A DNA stretch of 64,000 nucleotides from Mesorhizobium sp. B2-3-4 (GTDB taxonomy: Bacteria > Pseudomonadota > Alphaproteobacteria > Rhizobiales > Rhizobiaceae): NCBI RefSeq assembly GCF_006442315.1, contig NZ_VFVY01000004.1, forward strand, positions 124,001 to 188,000, given 5' to 3'. How positions within the stretch are numbered: the first letter of the stretch is position 1; each line of letters begins with the position of its first letter. Shown piece by piece: positions 1 to 8,191 of the stretch. The notes below the pieces were generated by a model, which was not told the origin of the DNA, searched no databases, and saw nothing but the letters and a program-made list of their open reading frames with translations. Position numbers and translations under genes: made by a program.

Positions 1-2
1 TC

Positions 3-260
3 GGCGTCGAAGTGCGCGACTTCGCCGACCTGCCCAAGGAATTCCAGCGGGTGCGGGTGCCGGCGCAGAAATACGCCGTGTTCACGCATCGCGAGCACAT
101 CTCGACCATCCGGCGCACGATCAACACGATCTGGAACAGCTGGCTGCCCGACTCCGGCCACGAAATCGCCGACGCGCCGGAATTCGAGCGCTATGGGCCC
201 GAGTTCGATGCCCGCACCGGCGATGGCGGGCTGGAAATCTGGATCCCGGTCAAACCGTAG
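3..260 (+). CDS. GyrI-like effector-binding domain protein, C-terminal part (5' end off the window)
   Basis: The reading frame is already open at the left edge, so the gene is cut by the window; 85 residues remain. The visible part ends with the pattern of the AraC/GyrI effector-binding fold: a region around FTHREHISTIRRTINTIW, then a glutamate-rich segment and the closing LEIWIPV strand. Such domains bind small hydrophobic or cationic ligands, either alone or at the C-terminus of an AraC- or MerR-type activator. Which of these applies cannot be seen. A perfect hairpin follows the stop codon. The family call is from recognised sequence pattern only. Confidence 0.7.
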   Translation, partial: GVEVRDFADLPKEFQRVRVPAQKYAVFTHREHISTIRRTINTIWNSWLPDSGHEIADAPEFERYGPEFDARTGDGGLEIWIPVKP

Positions 261-276
261 AGGCTGGAGCCGAATG

Positions 277-308
277 GACCGCGCCCCGGAATGGACCGGG
301 GCGCGGTC
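277..308. terminator. perfect 13-bp hairpin between convergent genes
   Basis: A 13-bp perfect stem (GACCGCGCCCCGG with its complement) and a 6-base loop lie between the stop codons of the plus-strand regulator fragment and the minus-strand monooxygenase. There is no U-tract on either side, so it may be a weak or bidirectional terminator or an mRNA-stabilising stem. Confidence 0.5.
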
Positions 309-319
309 TACCGCGTCGG

Positions 320-634
320 CTACTCTATGGTGAGCGCGACCTCATAGAGGCCGGGATGGGCCTGGCCCAAGCCCTTGTTGCGATCGAGTAAACCGCTCGT
401 GCGCAGATGTTCGAAGACGCGCCGCATGGCCGCCTGGTCCCGCGCCTGCGCGTAATTGGCGACGCGTGTGCCGTCGAGGCTCCTGTGCAGGCTGGCGGAC
501 ATCCAGCCGGGAATGCCGCGACAACTCATTGCCGCTTCCCGCAGCAAGTCGATCAAGGCCTGCTGTCCGCCCTCGGGCACGGTGAAGACATTGATCTGGG
601 TGACGACGCCGGTATCGGCGCGAATGATGGGCAT
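320..634 (-). CDS. antibiotic biosynthesis monooxygenase (ABM) family protein
   Basis: A protein of 104 residues with the dimeric alpha-beta barrel pattern of the ABM family: an N-terminal strand (TQINVFTVPEG), a helix with an aliphatic-rich face, then a central strand containing HRSLDGTRVANYAQ, the usual family core. Members are small cofactor-independent oxygenases or heme/quinone-binding proteins; the substrate cannot be told. An upstream in-frame ATG exists, but AAGGAG lies 8 bases before the ATG at 634, so that start is preferred. It is convergent with the preceding regulator fragment, and the MarR-GNAT gene lies upstream on the same strand with about 240 bases between. Confidence 0.75.
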   Translation of the reverse strand: MPIIRADTGVVTQINVFTVPEGGQQALIDLLREAAMSCRGIPGWMSASLHRSLDGTRVANYAQARDQAAMRRVFEHLRTSGLLDRNKGLGQAHPGLYEVALTIE

Positions 635-875
635 TTTCTCTTCTCCTTCGTTGGCGCCTGGCACGCGAAGGAACGCCGACCGGCGGGACCCCGAACGCCA
701 AGCCCGGCGTCAAAGCACGCCGTGGGCTTGCCGTGGGTTCCCATTCCAGATGGGAACGGAGCTTCCATCCGATGGAAGGGAGCGGGCTTACCGTTTGCCG
801 CTCCAAGGTCCTTTTCGACCCGTCTTCAATATCATCGGCGCAATTTGCCAACAACCGGGATTGCCGGAGAGGCCG

Positions 876-1826
876 CTAGAGGTCGAGATCCCAGTTCTGG
901 CCAACCAGATCCTTGCCGAAGGAATGGTGAGGCTCTTCTTCGGTCAGCCTGAAACCGGCCGCCTGGTAGATGTGCCGGGCAGCGGTCAAAATGTCGTTGG
1001 TCCACAAGGTCAGGGTCTTGTATCCCCTGGCACGGGCAAAGCCGATGCATTCCTCGACCAGGCGCTTGCCGATGCCGAGGCCACGCGCTGAAGGTTCGAC
1101 ATAGAGCAGGCGCAGCTTGGCCACCTGGTCCGACTTGCGCACGACGAAGACCGAGCCGACGACCTCGCCTTCCCGCTCGGCGACCCAGCTGCGCTCCCAT
1201 TTCGGATCGTAGGATTTTACGAACGCGGCGAGGATTTCGGCAACCAGCGCCTCGTAAGTTTCGTCCCAGCCATAGTCCTGCGCGTAGAGCATGCCTTGCC
1301 GGCGGGTGATCCAGCCGATGTCGCCGACCTGCAGCGGCCTCAGCAGGTAAGGGATTTTTGGCTCGGCATTCTCATCCAAAAGACGCTGTACCGTACGCAT
1401 CGACTTGACCAGCCGGTCCTGCTCCGACGTGGGCAGGCGATCGAGCAGGGCCGCAACCTGGTCGTGCGAATCCTTGTTCAGCGGCGCGAAGGCATTGCGG
1501 CCGGCCGGCGTCAGCGCGATCGACGATTGCCGCGCGTCCGAAGCCAGCGTGGCCCTGGAGATGAGATGAAGACGCTCGAACTTCTTCAGCAAACGACTGA
1601 CATAGCCGGCATCGAGCCCGAGATCGCGTCCGAGATCGGTCGCGGTCAGGCCGTCACGATGCGCCAGCTCGTAGAGCACGCGCGCCTCGGTCAGCGAGAA
1701 CGTGCTCTTCAGCAGCCCTTCGTCGAGCAGCCCGATCTGGCGGGTGTAGAAGCGGTTGAACGCCCGCACCGCATCGATCAGATCCTTGCTGGGGACGGCC
1801 CTGTCGGGCTGATGGCGGATTGTCAT
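876..1826 (-). CDS. MarR-type regulator fused to a GNAT acetyltransferase
   Basis: A 316-residue two-domain protein. Residues of about 15-150 form a MarR winged helix (SLTEARVLYELAHRDG, then a recognition-helix region YVSRLLKKFERLHLI). Residues of about 165-310 form a GNAT domain with the acetyl-CoA loop RGLGIG at 248-253 and the closing YQAAGF strand. The architecture is known in rhizobia and actinobacteria, where one protein senses or regulates and also acetylates a small molecule. AGGAG seven bases before the ATG supports the start. Two inverted repeats just upstream are probable autoregulatory sites. The acetyl acceptor is unknown. Confidence 0.85.
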   Translation of the reverse strand: MTIRHQPDRAVPSKDLIDAVRAFNRFYTRQIGLLDEGLLKSTFSLTEARVLYELAHRDGLTATDLGRDLGLDAGYVSRLLKKFERLHLISRATLASDARQSSIALTPAGRNAFAPLNKDSHDQVAALLDRLPTSEQDRLVKSMRTVQRLLDENAEPKIPYLLRPLQVGDIGWITRRQGMLYAQDYGWDETYEALVAEILAAFVKSYDPKWERSWVAEREGEVVGSVFVVRKSDQVAKLRLLYVEPSARGLGIGKRLVEECIGFARARGYKTLTLWTNDILTAARHIYQAAGFRLTEEEPHHSFGKDLVGQNWDLDL

Positions 1827-1834
1827 TGATCATC

Positions 1835-1875
1835 TCCTGTCGACACAGGATCAATCATTTACTTGACTAAGTCAA
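1835..1875 (-). promoter_or_regulatory. putative MarR operator region
   Basis: Two inverted repeats lie just upstream of the MarR-GNAT gene: TCCTGT-N4-ACAGGA at 1835-1850, overlapping the ribosome-binding site, and the perfect TTGACT-A-AGTCAA at 1863-1875. The second has the length and shape of MarR boxes. Autoregulation is an inference. Confidence 0.5.
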
Positions 1876-1898
1876 CCAATTTAGGACGATGGCGATAT

Positions 1899-3044
1899 TC
1901 ACATCGTCGGCAACACCGGCCAGCGATCGACGATTCTGCCCTGGGAAAGCACCGCGATCGCCCCGAACTGCTGCAGCACGGCTTCGCTCTGCGTCGGCCG
2001 CAGGAACGCATAGTCGCCCGGCCTGACGACGGTCCCGGCAGGGAGACCCATGAATTGCTGGTTCGAGGACAGGCCAAGCAGGCCGTTCGCCTTCATGCCT
2101 TCGGGGAACACGGCGTCGGCCATCCATTTGCCACCGTAGAGATAACAGCCATTGCGCGGAAAGCGGCCAAGCGCCTTGAGCAGACGGGAAACGGCGGGCG
2201 GACCCGGCAGCATCGGCTCGACCACTTTCAGGATCGGCGTCGCGATGAAGGCGGCCGGCTGGAACCCATGGAGGCCCGGCGTGTCGAAATCACCGGGCAG
2301 CACGAAGGCGGAGCCCATCGACACTTCATTGGCGGTGCCGCCATGGTGAAGCAGCGCGGTCTTGCTGCCGCCGATGTTGAGAATGTTTCCCTGCTCCGCA
2401 CCGAGGCAATCCACGAAAGCGGCGGCCCGTTCCGAAGCCTGCGCGAGCGCTCTAGCCCGGCCGCCGAACAGGCCTGGAATGTGCGGCGCATGCGCTTCGT
2501 AGGCCATGATCCCTTCGCAACGCAGGCCTTTGTGGGCCGACAGCGCCTTTAGCGCCTGCGAAAGCGCCTCCGGTTCCGCGAAGCCGCCGCGATGCAGCCC
2601 GACGTCGATTTCGAAAGCGATGCGCAACCCGACACCGAGTTCGCCGGCGAGCGCGCCATATTCCGCCAGCCTCTCCCGGGTATCGATCAGCCAGCAGACG
2701 CGCGACCAGGCCGCGTCTGCCCTGGAAAGCACCGCCCTTGCCGCCCCGACCGGCATTGGCTTGCCATAGAGGAGATCGGCATCGGGAAACGCCTTCAGCA
2801 CCGCCTCGCTGATCGGCGGATGGAAGGTCATGAACCGGCGGGTTCCAAGCGCCTTGCCGATATGGGCAAGCAATGGCAGGCAAGCGAGCGACTTGTCGAC
2901 CAGCCGCACCACGAGCCCGGGATCGAGCCGTTCCTTCGCCAGGGCGATGTTGCCGTCCAGCCGGTCGCGGTCAAGCACCAGGCAAGGCTGGAAAAGGCCG
3001 GCTTCCCTCAACGCGACCGAAAGCATGGCGAAATAGGCGCTCAT
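1899..3044 (-). CDS. PLP-dependent alanine racemase-fold enzyme (D-threonine aldolase/deaminase-like)
   Basis: A 381-residue protein resembling the type III-fold group that includes D-threonine aldolases and D-serine deaminases. The N-terminal barrel begins with PCLVLDRDRLDGNI, and a candidate PLP lysine sits in RLVDKSLA near residue 50. A barrel segment AYEAHAPHIPG and a C-terminal beta domain follow. The histidine/cysteine metal-binding signature at the end of D-serine dehydratases is not obvious, so the exact reaction is open. The ATG at 3044 overlaps the stop of the upstream oxidase as ATGA, which implies translational coupling and decides the start over an upstream in-frame ATG. Confidence 0.7.
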   Translation of the reverse strand: MSAYFAMLSVALREAGLFQPCLVLDRDRLDGNIALAKERLDPGLVVRLVDKSLACLPLLAHIGKALGTRRFMTFHPPISEAVLKAFPDADLLYGKPMPVGAARAVLSRADAAWSRVCWLIDTRERLAEYGALAGELGVGLRIAFEIDVGLHRGGFAEPEALSQALKALSAHKGLRCEGIMAYEAHAPHIPGLFGGRARALAQASERAAAFVDCLGAEQGNILNIGGSKTALLHHGGTANEVSMGSAFVLPGDFDTPGLHGFQPAAFIATPILKVVEPMLPGPPAVSRLLKALGRFPRNGCYLYGGKWMADAVFPEGMKANGLLGLSSNQQFMGLPAGTVVRPGDYAFLRPTQSEAVLQQFGAIAVLSQGRIVDRWPVLPTM

Positions 3045-4321
3045 GGGTCGATGCCGAACAGGCCGGCCATATAGGGCGAGACGAAGCGGTTCTGGGGGTC
3101 GATATCGCGGCGCACCGCCATCGCGTCGTCCCAACGCGGATAGAGCTTTTTCAGATCCGCCGCCTTCAGGCTGTGCATCTTGCCCCAGTGCGGCCTGCCG
3201 CCGTATCTGCGAAAGATCGGCTCGGCCGCGCGCATGAACGGCAGCGGATCGCTCGCCGCGTCATGGTGGATGGCGATGGAACAGGTCGGCCTGTCGTAGA
3301 AGGGCGAGAGCCAGAACCGATCGGGGGCGACGCTGCGCACTTCGATCGGGAAATAGACCTCCGGAAAGCGCTTCTCGGTCAGTTCGATGATCCCGGCCAG
3401 CGCGTTCGGCCCCTCCTCGAAGGGAAGGTGATATTCCATCTCGTTGAACCTGGTCTGCCGGTCGCTGGCATAGACGTTGAGCCAGTCCTGCACATAGTCC
3501 TCGGCCGGCACCTTGGCGACGGCGCCGCGGATCAGCCGGCGGCGCAGCGAGGGCAGCCAGGCGAGCCCGGTGCGCAAACGGCGCAACGTCCTCAACCCGG
3601 CCTCGTCATCCTCGGTCGGGCGCGCTGTGGTCGCAGCATTGCTCAAATCGCTGGCGATGAACTGCGCGTAGCCGGAGAACGGAATGTAGTAGAATTCGGC
3701 CGACCGGTGCTCGGCCATCATCGTTTCGAAATCGCGCAGCATGTCGGCGATCGGCAGCACCCATTTGCGGCGCCGCAGCCGGTAGGTCGCAATGTTGTTC
3801 AGCGTCACTTCGCTCAAGATGCCGAAGGCACCCAGCGCGACGCCAATGGCATGGATCGCCTCCTGGTCCCCTTCCCGGTTGAAGTCGCGAATTTTGCCGA
3901 GCCCGTCGACGATCTGCACCGTTTCGAGCTGCGTGTGATAGGCGCCGAGCGTCGGCCCCGAGCCATGGGTGGCCGTGCCGAGCGCGCCGCCTATCGCCTG
4001 ACGGTCGATGTCGCCCATATTGGGCAGACCCTGGCCGATGTCTTGCAGGATGTGCATGAGCGGACCGAGCCGTGTGCCGGCCCGCACGCGTGCCTGATGC
4101 TTTTTCGCGTCATGCGAGACCAGCCCTTCGAGCTTCTCCAATGACAGGATGGTGCCTTGCGACGCCACCAATGGCGTGAAGGAATGACCGGCGCCGACGA
4201 CGCGGACAGGACCGGGCGCCGTGCGCACGAGATCGCCGAGTTCGCCGGCATCGGCGGGGCTCGCCATCAGCCGCGGCTCGGCGGTGACGAAGCCCGACCA
4301 GTTGCTCCAGCTGTTCGGCAT
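3041..4321 (-). CDS. FAD-linked sugar-1,4-lactone oxidase (D-arabinono-1,4-lactone oxidase family)
   Basis: A 426-residue flavoprotein. The N-terminal FAD-binding PCMH domain contains RVVGAGHSFTPLV and the loop GGALGTATHGSG. The C-terminal half ends with the substrate-domain signature seen in L-gulono- and D-arabinono-lactone oxidases (GGRPHWGKMH, and the final YPRWDDAMAVRRDIDPQNRF). The family oxidises aldono-lactones or related sugars with oxygen. The frame stays open further upstream, but that part overlaps the transporter gene in another frame and is not protein-like, so the ATG at 4321, 13 bases after the transporter stop, is used. It forms a run with the PLP enzyme downstream and the transporter upstream. 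Confidence 0.85.
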   Translation of the reverse strand: MPNSWSNWSGFVTAEPRLMASPADAGELGDLVRTAPGPVRVVGAGHSFTPLVASQGTILSLEKLEGLVSHDAKKHQARVRAGTRLGPLMHILQDIGQGLPNMGDIDRQAIGGALGTATHGSGPTLGAYHTQLETVQIVDGLGKIRDFNREGDQEAIHAIGVALGAFGILSEVTLNNIATYRLRRRKWVLPIADMLRDFETMMAEHRSAEFYYIPFSGYAQFIASDLSNAATTARPTEDDEAGLRTLRRLRTGLAWLPSLRRRLIRGAVAKVPAEDYVQDWLNVYASDRQTRFNEMEYHLPFEEGPNALAGIIELTEKRFPEVYFPIEVRSVAPDRFWLSPFYDRPTCSIAIHHDAASDPLPFMRAAEPIFRRYGGRPHWGKMHSLKAADLKKLYPRWDDAMAVRRDIDPQNRFVSPYMAGLFGIDP

Positions 4322-4334
4322 GGTAACGCTCGGC

Positions 4335-5522
4335 TCACGCAACAGCGCGGCGGCGCCGCGCCACAAGCACGAACAGGCCGAGCAAGGCCACGCTGGCGGC
4401 GGCGCTCGCGGCGGCGAATTCGGGAACCGGACGAAAATCCTTGCCGTCGATGAGCAGCGACGCCGCCACCGGCCCGATCGCCAGGCCAAACAGTTGGGCC
4501 GCCGGCACCAGCAGCACGGCGGTGCGCGTCTCGTCGGCGGTGATCGCCAGCCGGATCTGGTAGGGCACGATGAACAGCAGGATAAAACCCATGACAAGGG
4601 CGGCGACCCAGAAGGTCGTAAGGCCAGGTCCGCCGGCGAGCACGAGCGAAGCGACAAGCGCGACGATGCCGATCGCCGCGATGGCAAGGCGATAGTCGAT
4701 GCGCGCCTCAAACACGGTCGCCGTCATCGCGCCCAGCACCTGCACCGCGAGGCTGGCCGAGACGATCAGCCCGACGGTGCGGCCGTCGATGCCGAACTGT
4801 GCGCCAAGCGGTTCCAGAAACGCCCAGACCGCGCCGAAGAACATGAAGTAGCAGAAGACACACAACAGCGCGGTGATCGAAGGAACGGTCAGCACATTGG
4901 CGAGGTTCTCATCCTTCGGCAGGTCGGCATAGTCGGCGGGCACCGCGAAGGCGACCGCGAGCGACGCGACACAGACGACGGCTAGAACGAGGAAACCGCC
5001 AGCCGATCCAGCGGCGGGGATGACATAGAGCGCCAGCAGCAGGGCAAGCACGCATTGCGCCAGAGTCTGCATGGTGACGAAATAACCGCCGATGCGTTCG
5101 GCGCGCCGCGAGCGGGCAATCAGTTCGGTCGCAATGGCGACAAGCCCGCCTTCGGCAAGGCCGGCCAGCGCGCGTGCCGCCATCAGCGCGCTGGCGCCGG
5201 CGGCATAGGCCGTCCAGACATTGGCAAGCGCCAAGAAGAGCAGCAGGATGGCACTCTTCCAGCGCATTTTGTGGGCCGAGAGCAGCATCGCGACGATCGC
5301 CGAGCCAATCGCGATGGCGATCATCTCGGCGGTGGCGACCAGCGCCAGTTCGTCGCCGCTGACATGGCCCTCGGTGTAGAGGGCGCCGAGCAGGACCGGC
5401 TGCAGACCGAGAATCAGCAGGCCGACCGATCCGATCCACAAGGCCGAGGCAAGCTGCCCGCCGGTCGGATTACCGACCAGCCAGTCGCCATCGCTCCGAA
5501 GACCGGTGCTTGTCGAAGTCAA
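4335..5522 (-). CDS. major facilitator superfamily transporter
   Basis: A 395-residue integral membrane protein with about 12 hydrophobic segments in two halves, a cytoplasmic basic loop after the fourth or fifth helix (RSRRAERIGGYF) and a basic C-terminus. This is the size and layout of a 12-helix MFS carrier. The substrate cannot be assigned. It is the first gene of a minus-strand run with the lactone oxidase and the PLP enzyme, so an imported sugar-derived or amino-acid-like compound is possible. It is divergent from a TetR regulator with a palindromic intergenic region, so repression by that regulator is likely. Confidence 0.8.
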   Translation of the reverse strand: MTSTSTGLRSDGDWLVGNPTGGQLASALWIGSVGLLILGLQPVLLGALYTEGHVSGDELALVATAEMIAIAIGSAIVAMLLSAHKMRWKSAILLLFLALANVWTAYAAGASALMAARALAGLAEGGLVAIATELIARSRRAERIGGYFVTMQTLAQCVLALLLALYVIPAAGSAGGFLVLAVVCVASLAVAFAVPADYADLPKDENLANVLTVPSITALLCVFCYFMFFGAVWAFLEPLGAQFGIDGRTVGLIVSASLAVQVLGAMTATVFEARIDYRLAIAAIGIVALVASLVLAGGPGLTTFWVAALVMGFILLFIVPYQIRLAITADETRTAVLLVPAAQLFGLAIGPVAASLLIDGKDFRPVPEFAAASAAASVALLGLFVLVARRRRAVA

Positions 5523-5559
5523 AGGCGCCTCCCAACGTCCTTGCCGCGCGGCGGAAAAG

Positions 5560-5593
5560 CTGACAATCTGTCAGTATTTCAGAAACTGATACT
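5560..5593. promoter_or_regulatory. putative TetR operator between divergent genes
   Basis: CTGACA-ATC-TGTCAG (5560-5574) is a perfect inverted repeat. It runs into a second, imperfect one in which AGTAT..CAG faces CTGATACT (5573-5593). They sit between the MFS gene and the divergent TetR gene, where a TetR repressor would be expected to control both. Confidence 0.45.
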
Positions 5594-5646
5594 TGATCAT
5601 GTTTTTTGTCAATCAGAATTTGGGAACTCTTGCGAAAGAGCGGTGC

Positions 5647-6273
5647 ATGACGGACCCAACTCGAACGGCCACCGAGCCCAGGCGCAAACCCAAGCAGGAG
5701 CGCAGCCGCGAGCGTATCGACGCCATCCTGGCGACCACGATGCGACTGATCGGCGAGAAAGGCATCGACGCCGTCACGATGAAGGAGGTCGGCGCGCTGG
5801 CGGGCGGGCCGATCGCCACAGTCTACCACTACTTCCCCAACAAGTCGGCGATCCTGGCGATGCTCTATGAACGGTTTTCGGAGATCAGCCGGGCTCGCTT
5901 CGGCGCCATCATCGCCGAAATCCGCGGGCCGGGCGACGTGACCGCGGCCGCCGATCGCCTGCTCGACGATTACTACGGCCGTGTCGCGGCGGACCCGGCC
6001 ATCCAGGATCTGCAGAACGCCATCCAGGCCGACAAGGCGTTGCAGCATCTCGACATCGCGGAGACGCGACATCAGTCGACGATATTTTGCGACCATGTCG
6101 GCCCGATGCTTGGGGCGGAGCAGCGCGAGGCATTCGCACGCCTGGTCTTTCTCATCTTCCAGCTTGCCGGCGGCGTCGTGCGCCTGGCGCTGACGCAGGA
6201 CGAGGAGGAAGGCCGGCGCACGATCGAGGACTACCGGTCGATCATCCACACCCAGTTGCGGCTGTTTCTCTAA
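5647..6273 (+). CDS. TetR family transcriptional regulator
   Basis: A 208-residue protein with an N-terminal TetR helix-turn-helix (residues of about 15-60: RERIDAILATTMRLIGEKG, then GGPIATVYHYFPNKSAIL) and a helical ligand-binding C-terminal part. An earlier in-frame ATG lies inside the palindromic region; the ATG at 5647 is preferred because it gives the usual short lead before the DNA-binding domain. The gene is divergent from the transporter/lactone-oxidase run and probably represses it and itself. The ligand is unknown. Confidence 0.85.
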   Translation: MTDPTRTATEPRRKPKQERSRERIDAILATTMRLIGEKGIDAVTMKEVGALAGGPIATVYHYFPNKSAILAMLYERFSEISRARFGAIIAEIRGPGDVTAAADRLLDDYYGRVAADPAIQDLQNAIQADKALQHLDIAETRHQSTIFCDHVGPMLGAEQREAFARLVFLIFQLAGGVVRLALTQDEEEGRRTIEDYRSIIHTQLRLFL

Positions 6274-6285
6274 CGACGATCCCGG

Positions 6286-7143
6286 TCACTTCCATCCCGC
6301 CCGACGGATGAGCCCGTCGAAGCCGTCGGCCAGGACGGAAGCGCCGGCCGCGAACATCTTCACCAGGTTCTGGGGGCGGCCGGGCGTCTTGTTGGCATCA
6401 AGCAGGATGGCCCTGCCCTCATGCATGACGAAATCGAATTTCCCGTAGTCGAAGCCGAGTTCACGCCGCCGCTCGCGCAGTTCGTCGGGCACCGGGACGG
6501 GCTCGCGCCGGATCGTCTCCGATGCCTTGACCAGGCCGTTTGGCGAGATATAGCGGGTGCAGCGCTCGCTCTCGCCGCAAAACACCCAGAACCGGACCGC
6601 AAAACCGTCGGGTTCCCGTTCCGGAATGAACTTCTCCACGACGAGATCATCGCTATCGAAGACGTCATCGGGAACGTCGCCGAGAGTTGCATGGACTTCG
6701 TAGGGCGGCAGGATCGGCAGGTGCGGAAAAGGCGGCGGCTTGCCGGCACGCCTGGATCGCCGGTTGAGGAGCGTCTCCGGAATGCCCTGATTGTTGAGAT
6801 TGCTCTTGACGATGACCGGGCCTTGCCATGGGTCGTCCTTGCCCAGCACCGCGCCACTGATGCGTCGTTTCGATATATCCGCCGCCCCGACATTGAGGCA
6901 GACCGGGAAACCGCGCGCATAGGCGAGATAATCCGCCGGCGTTGTCGTGGCATCGACGTGCAGGACAGCGATGTCGGCGCTGAATGTTGTCGACAGGCCT
7001 TGTTGAATCCGGACCGAATGGCCTCGCCTTTTCAGATCCTGCAGGACATCGAAGAGCAGATAGGGGCTGCCCCTGCGCAACAGCAGGTCGCGTTTGCCCA
7101 GGAACCGATCATGCTCATGCGTAATGACGACGACACGCGCCAC
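6286..7143 (-). CDS. ATP-grasp-like protein of unknown substrate
   Basis: A 285-residue protein. The centre has a phosphate-binding segment (GPVIVKSNLNNQG) followed by a strand (DLVVEKFIPE). The end carries the characteristic metal-binding stretch YGKFDFVMHEGRAILLDAN, as in ATP-grasp ligases, where the Asp/Glu and Asn coordinate magnesium. ATP-grasp enzymes join a carboxylate to an amine or thiol via an acyl-phosphate. The N-terminal 90 residues look like the usual pre-ATP-grasp domain. The acceptor and donor cannot be named. It is divergent from a methyltransferase gene 86 bases away, a pairing that may be functional. Confidence 0.6.
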   Translation of the reverse strand: MARVVVITHEHDRFLGKRDLLLRRGSPYLLFDVLQDLKRRGHSVRIQQGLSTTFSADIAVLHVDATTTPADYLAYARGFPVCLNVGAADISKRRISGAVLGKDDPWQGPVIVKSNLNNQGIPETLLNRRSRRAGKPPPFPHLPILPPYEVHATLGDVPDDVFDSDDLVVEKFIPEREPDGFAVRFWVFCGESERCTRYISPNGLVKASETIRREPVPVPDELRERRRELGFDYGKFDFVMHEGRAILLDANKTPGRPQNLVKMFAAGASVLADGFDGLIRRAGWK

Positions 7144-7229
7144 GTCTGTCCCCTTGGCTTACAGCCCCGCTTCTATTAAGCGGCTCTAATCAGTCGACGC
7201 CAGACTTTCCTGGGCTCCAACGGGCTTGA

Positions 7230-8027
7230 ATGACAAATCACTGGGACAATTATCATCGACACTGGAAGCTGTTGGACGCGCCGCTACGGCCAACCGCGGA
7301 AACCGTCGGCATATTCGATCGCGAACTCGATCTCGGGAATGCCGATGTCCTCCTCCTCGGCGTGACCCCTGAACTGGCAATCCTGGGCAGGTCGATGCTG
7401 GCGATCGATCAATCGGCAACCATGATTTCAGGCGTATGGGCCGGCGACAATGTCGCGCGAAGGGCGATGGCCGGCAACTGGCTTGACCTGCCTGTTGAGA
7501 GCGCGAGTTTCGACGCCGTCATCGGTGACGGCTGTCTATCGGCAGTGGATTCCAAGGCCACGCGCGGTTTGCTGTTCAGCGAGATCGCAAGGGTGCTGAA
7601 GCCTGGCAGGCGCGCGGCGATCCGCGTTTTCGCACGGCCCGAAGCAGCGGACGGTCTGGAGGGAATCGAAGCTCTGGTCCTGGCCGGCGGGGTCGAGAAT
7701 TTCCACGCGCTCAAATGGCGGATCGCGATGGCGGGCACCACGGAGGACCGCGACAGCAGCGTCAATGTCCAGGCGATCCGCGCAACCTTCGACAGGCTGT
7801 TTCCGGATCGCGAGGGCCTTGCCGCGCGCACGGGATGGAGCATGGCATCCATCAACACGATCGACGTCTATGCGGGCTCCCAAACGCGATACAGTTTCGC
7901 GACCCTGGCCATGCTGGTTGATGAAGCAAGCGGCTGGTTCGGCGAGGTTCGCGTGGTGCCAAGCGGCAGCTATCCTCTGGCGGAGCGCTGCCCGCTTCTG
8001 ATGCTCGGTTCGGCCAGGCGTCGATAA
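7230..8027 (+). CDS. class I SAM-dependent methyltransferase
   Basis: A 265-residue protein with a Rossmann-type methyltransferase pattern: a degenerate motif I in VLLLGVTPELAILG, an acidic strand end in MLAIDQS, the motif DAVIGDGCLSAVD for motif IV and ARVLKPGRRAAIRVF after it, typical of UbiE/type-11 enzymes. No strong Shine-Dalgarno sequence precedes the ATG. The methyl acceptor is unknown. It is divergent from the ATP-grasp gene and 75 bases upstream of the CIRCE element of groES, but is not part of that operon. Confidence 0.75.
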   Translation: MTNHWDNYHRHWKLLDAPLRPTAETVGIFDRELDLGNADVLLLGVTPELAILGRSMLAIDQSATMISGVWAGDNVARRAMAGNWLDLPVESASFDAVIGDGCLSAVDSKATRGLLFSEIARVLKPGRRAAIRVFARPEAADGLEGIEALVLAGGVENFHALKWRIAMAGTTEDRDSSVNVQAIRATFDRLFPDREGLAARTGWSMASINTIDVYAGSQTRYSFATLAMLVDEASGWFGEVRVVPSGSYPLAERCPLLMLGSARRR

Positions 8028-8062
8028 GTTCATCGCATCCTGCCAAGAGATGCTCCGCGCGC

Positions 8063-8091
8063 CTTGACTCTGGCAGGTCGCCAGCCTATTT
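8063..8091 (+). promoter_or_regulatory. sigma-32 (RpoH)-type heat-shock promoter of groESL
   Basis: CTTG at 8063-8066 and CCTATTT at 8085-8091, separated by 18 bases, match the alphaproteobacterial RpoH consensus CTTG-N17/18-CYTATNT. The same stretch also reads as a weak housekeeping promoter (TTGACT-N17-TATTTC). It lies just before the CIRCE element. Confidence 0.75.
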
Positions 8092-8101
8092 CAGCGCCAC
8101 G

Positions 8102-8128
8102 TTAGCACTCGCCATTGGTGAGTGCTAA
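8102..8128 (+). promoter_or_regulatory. CIRCE operator (HrcA binding site)
   Basis: TTAGCACTC-N9-GAGTGCTAA is a perfect 9-9-9 match to the CIRCE inverted repeat bound by the HrcA repressor. It lies between the promoter and the groES ribosome-binding site, so repression when chaperone is plentiful is expected. Confidence 0.95.
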
Positions 8129-8191
8129 CCACATGTCCGGCATCGCCGGACGGAGGAACTGTTCTCACCGTTCTCATTCGAGGAAGAAAAA

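Noticed and set aside
2873..4144. A 423-codon plus-strand frame opposite the lactone oxidase
   Set aside because: Composition and lack of motifs show that it is an antisense frame of the flavoprotein.
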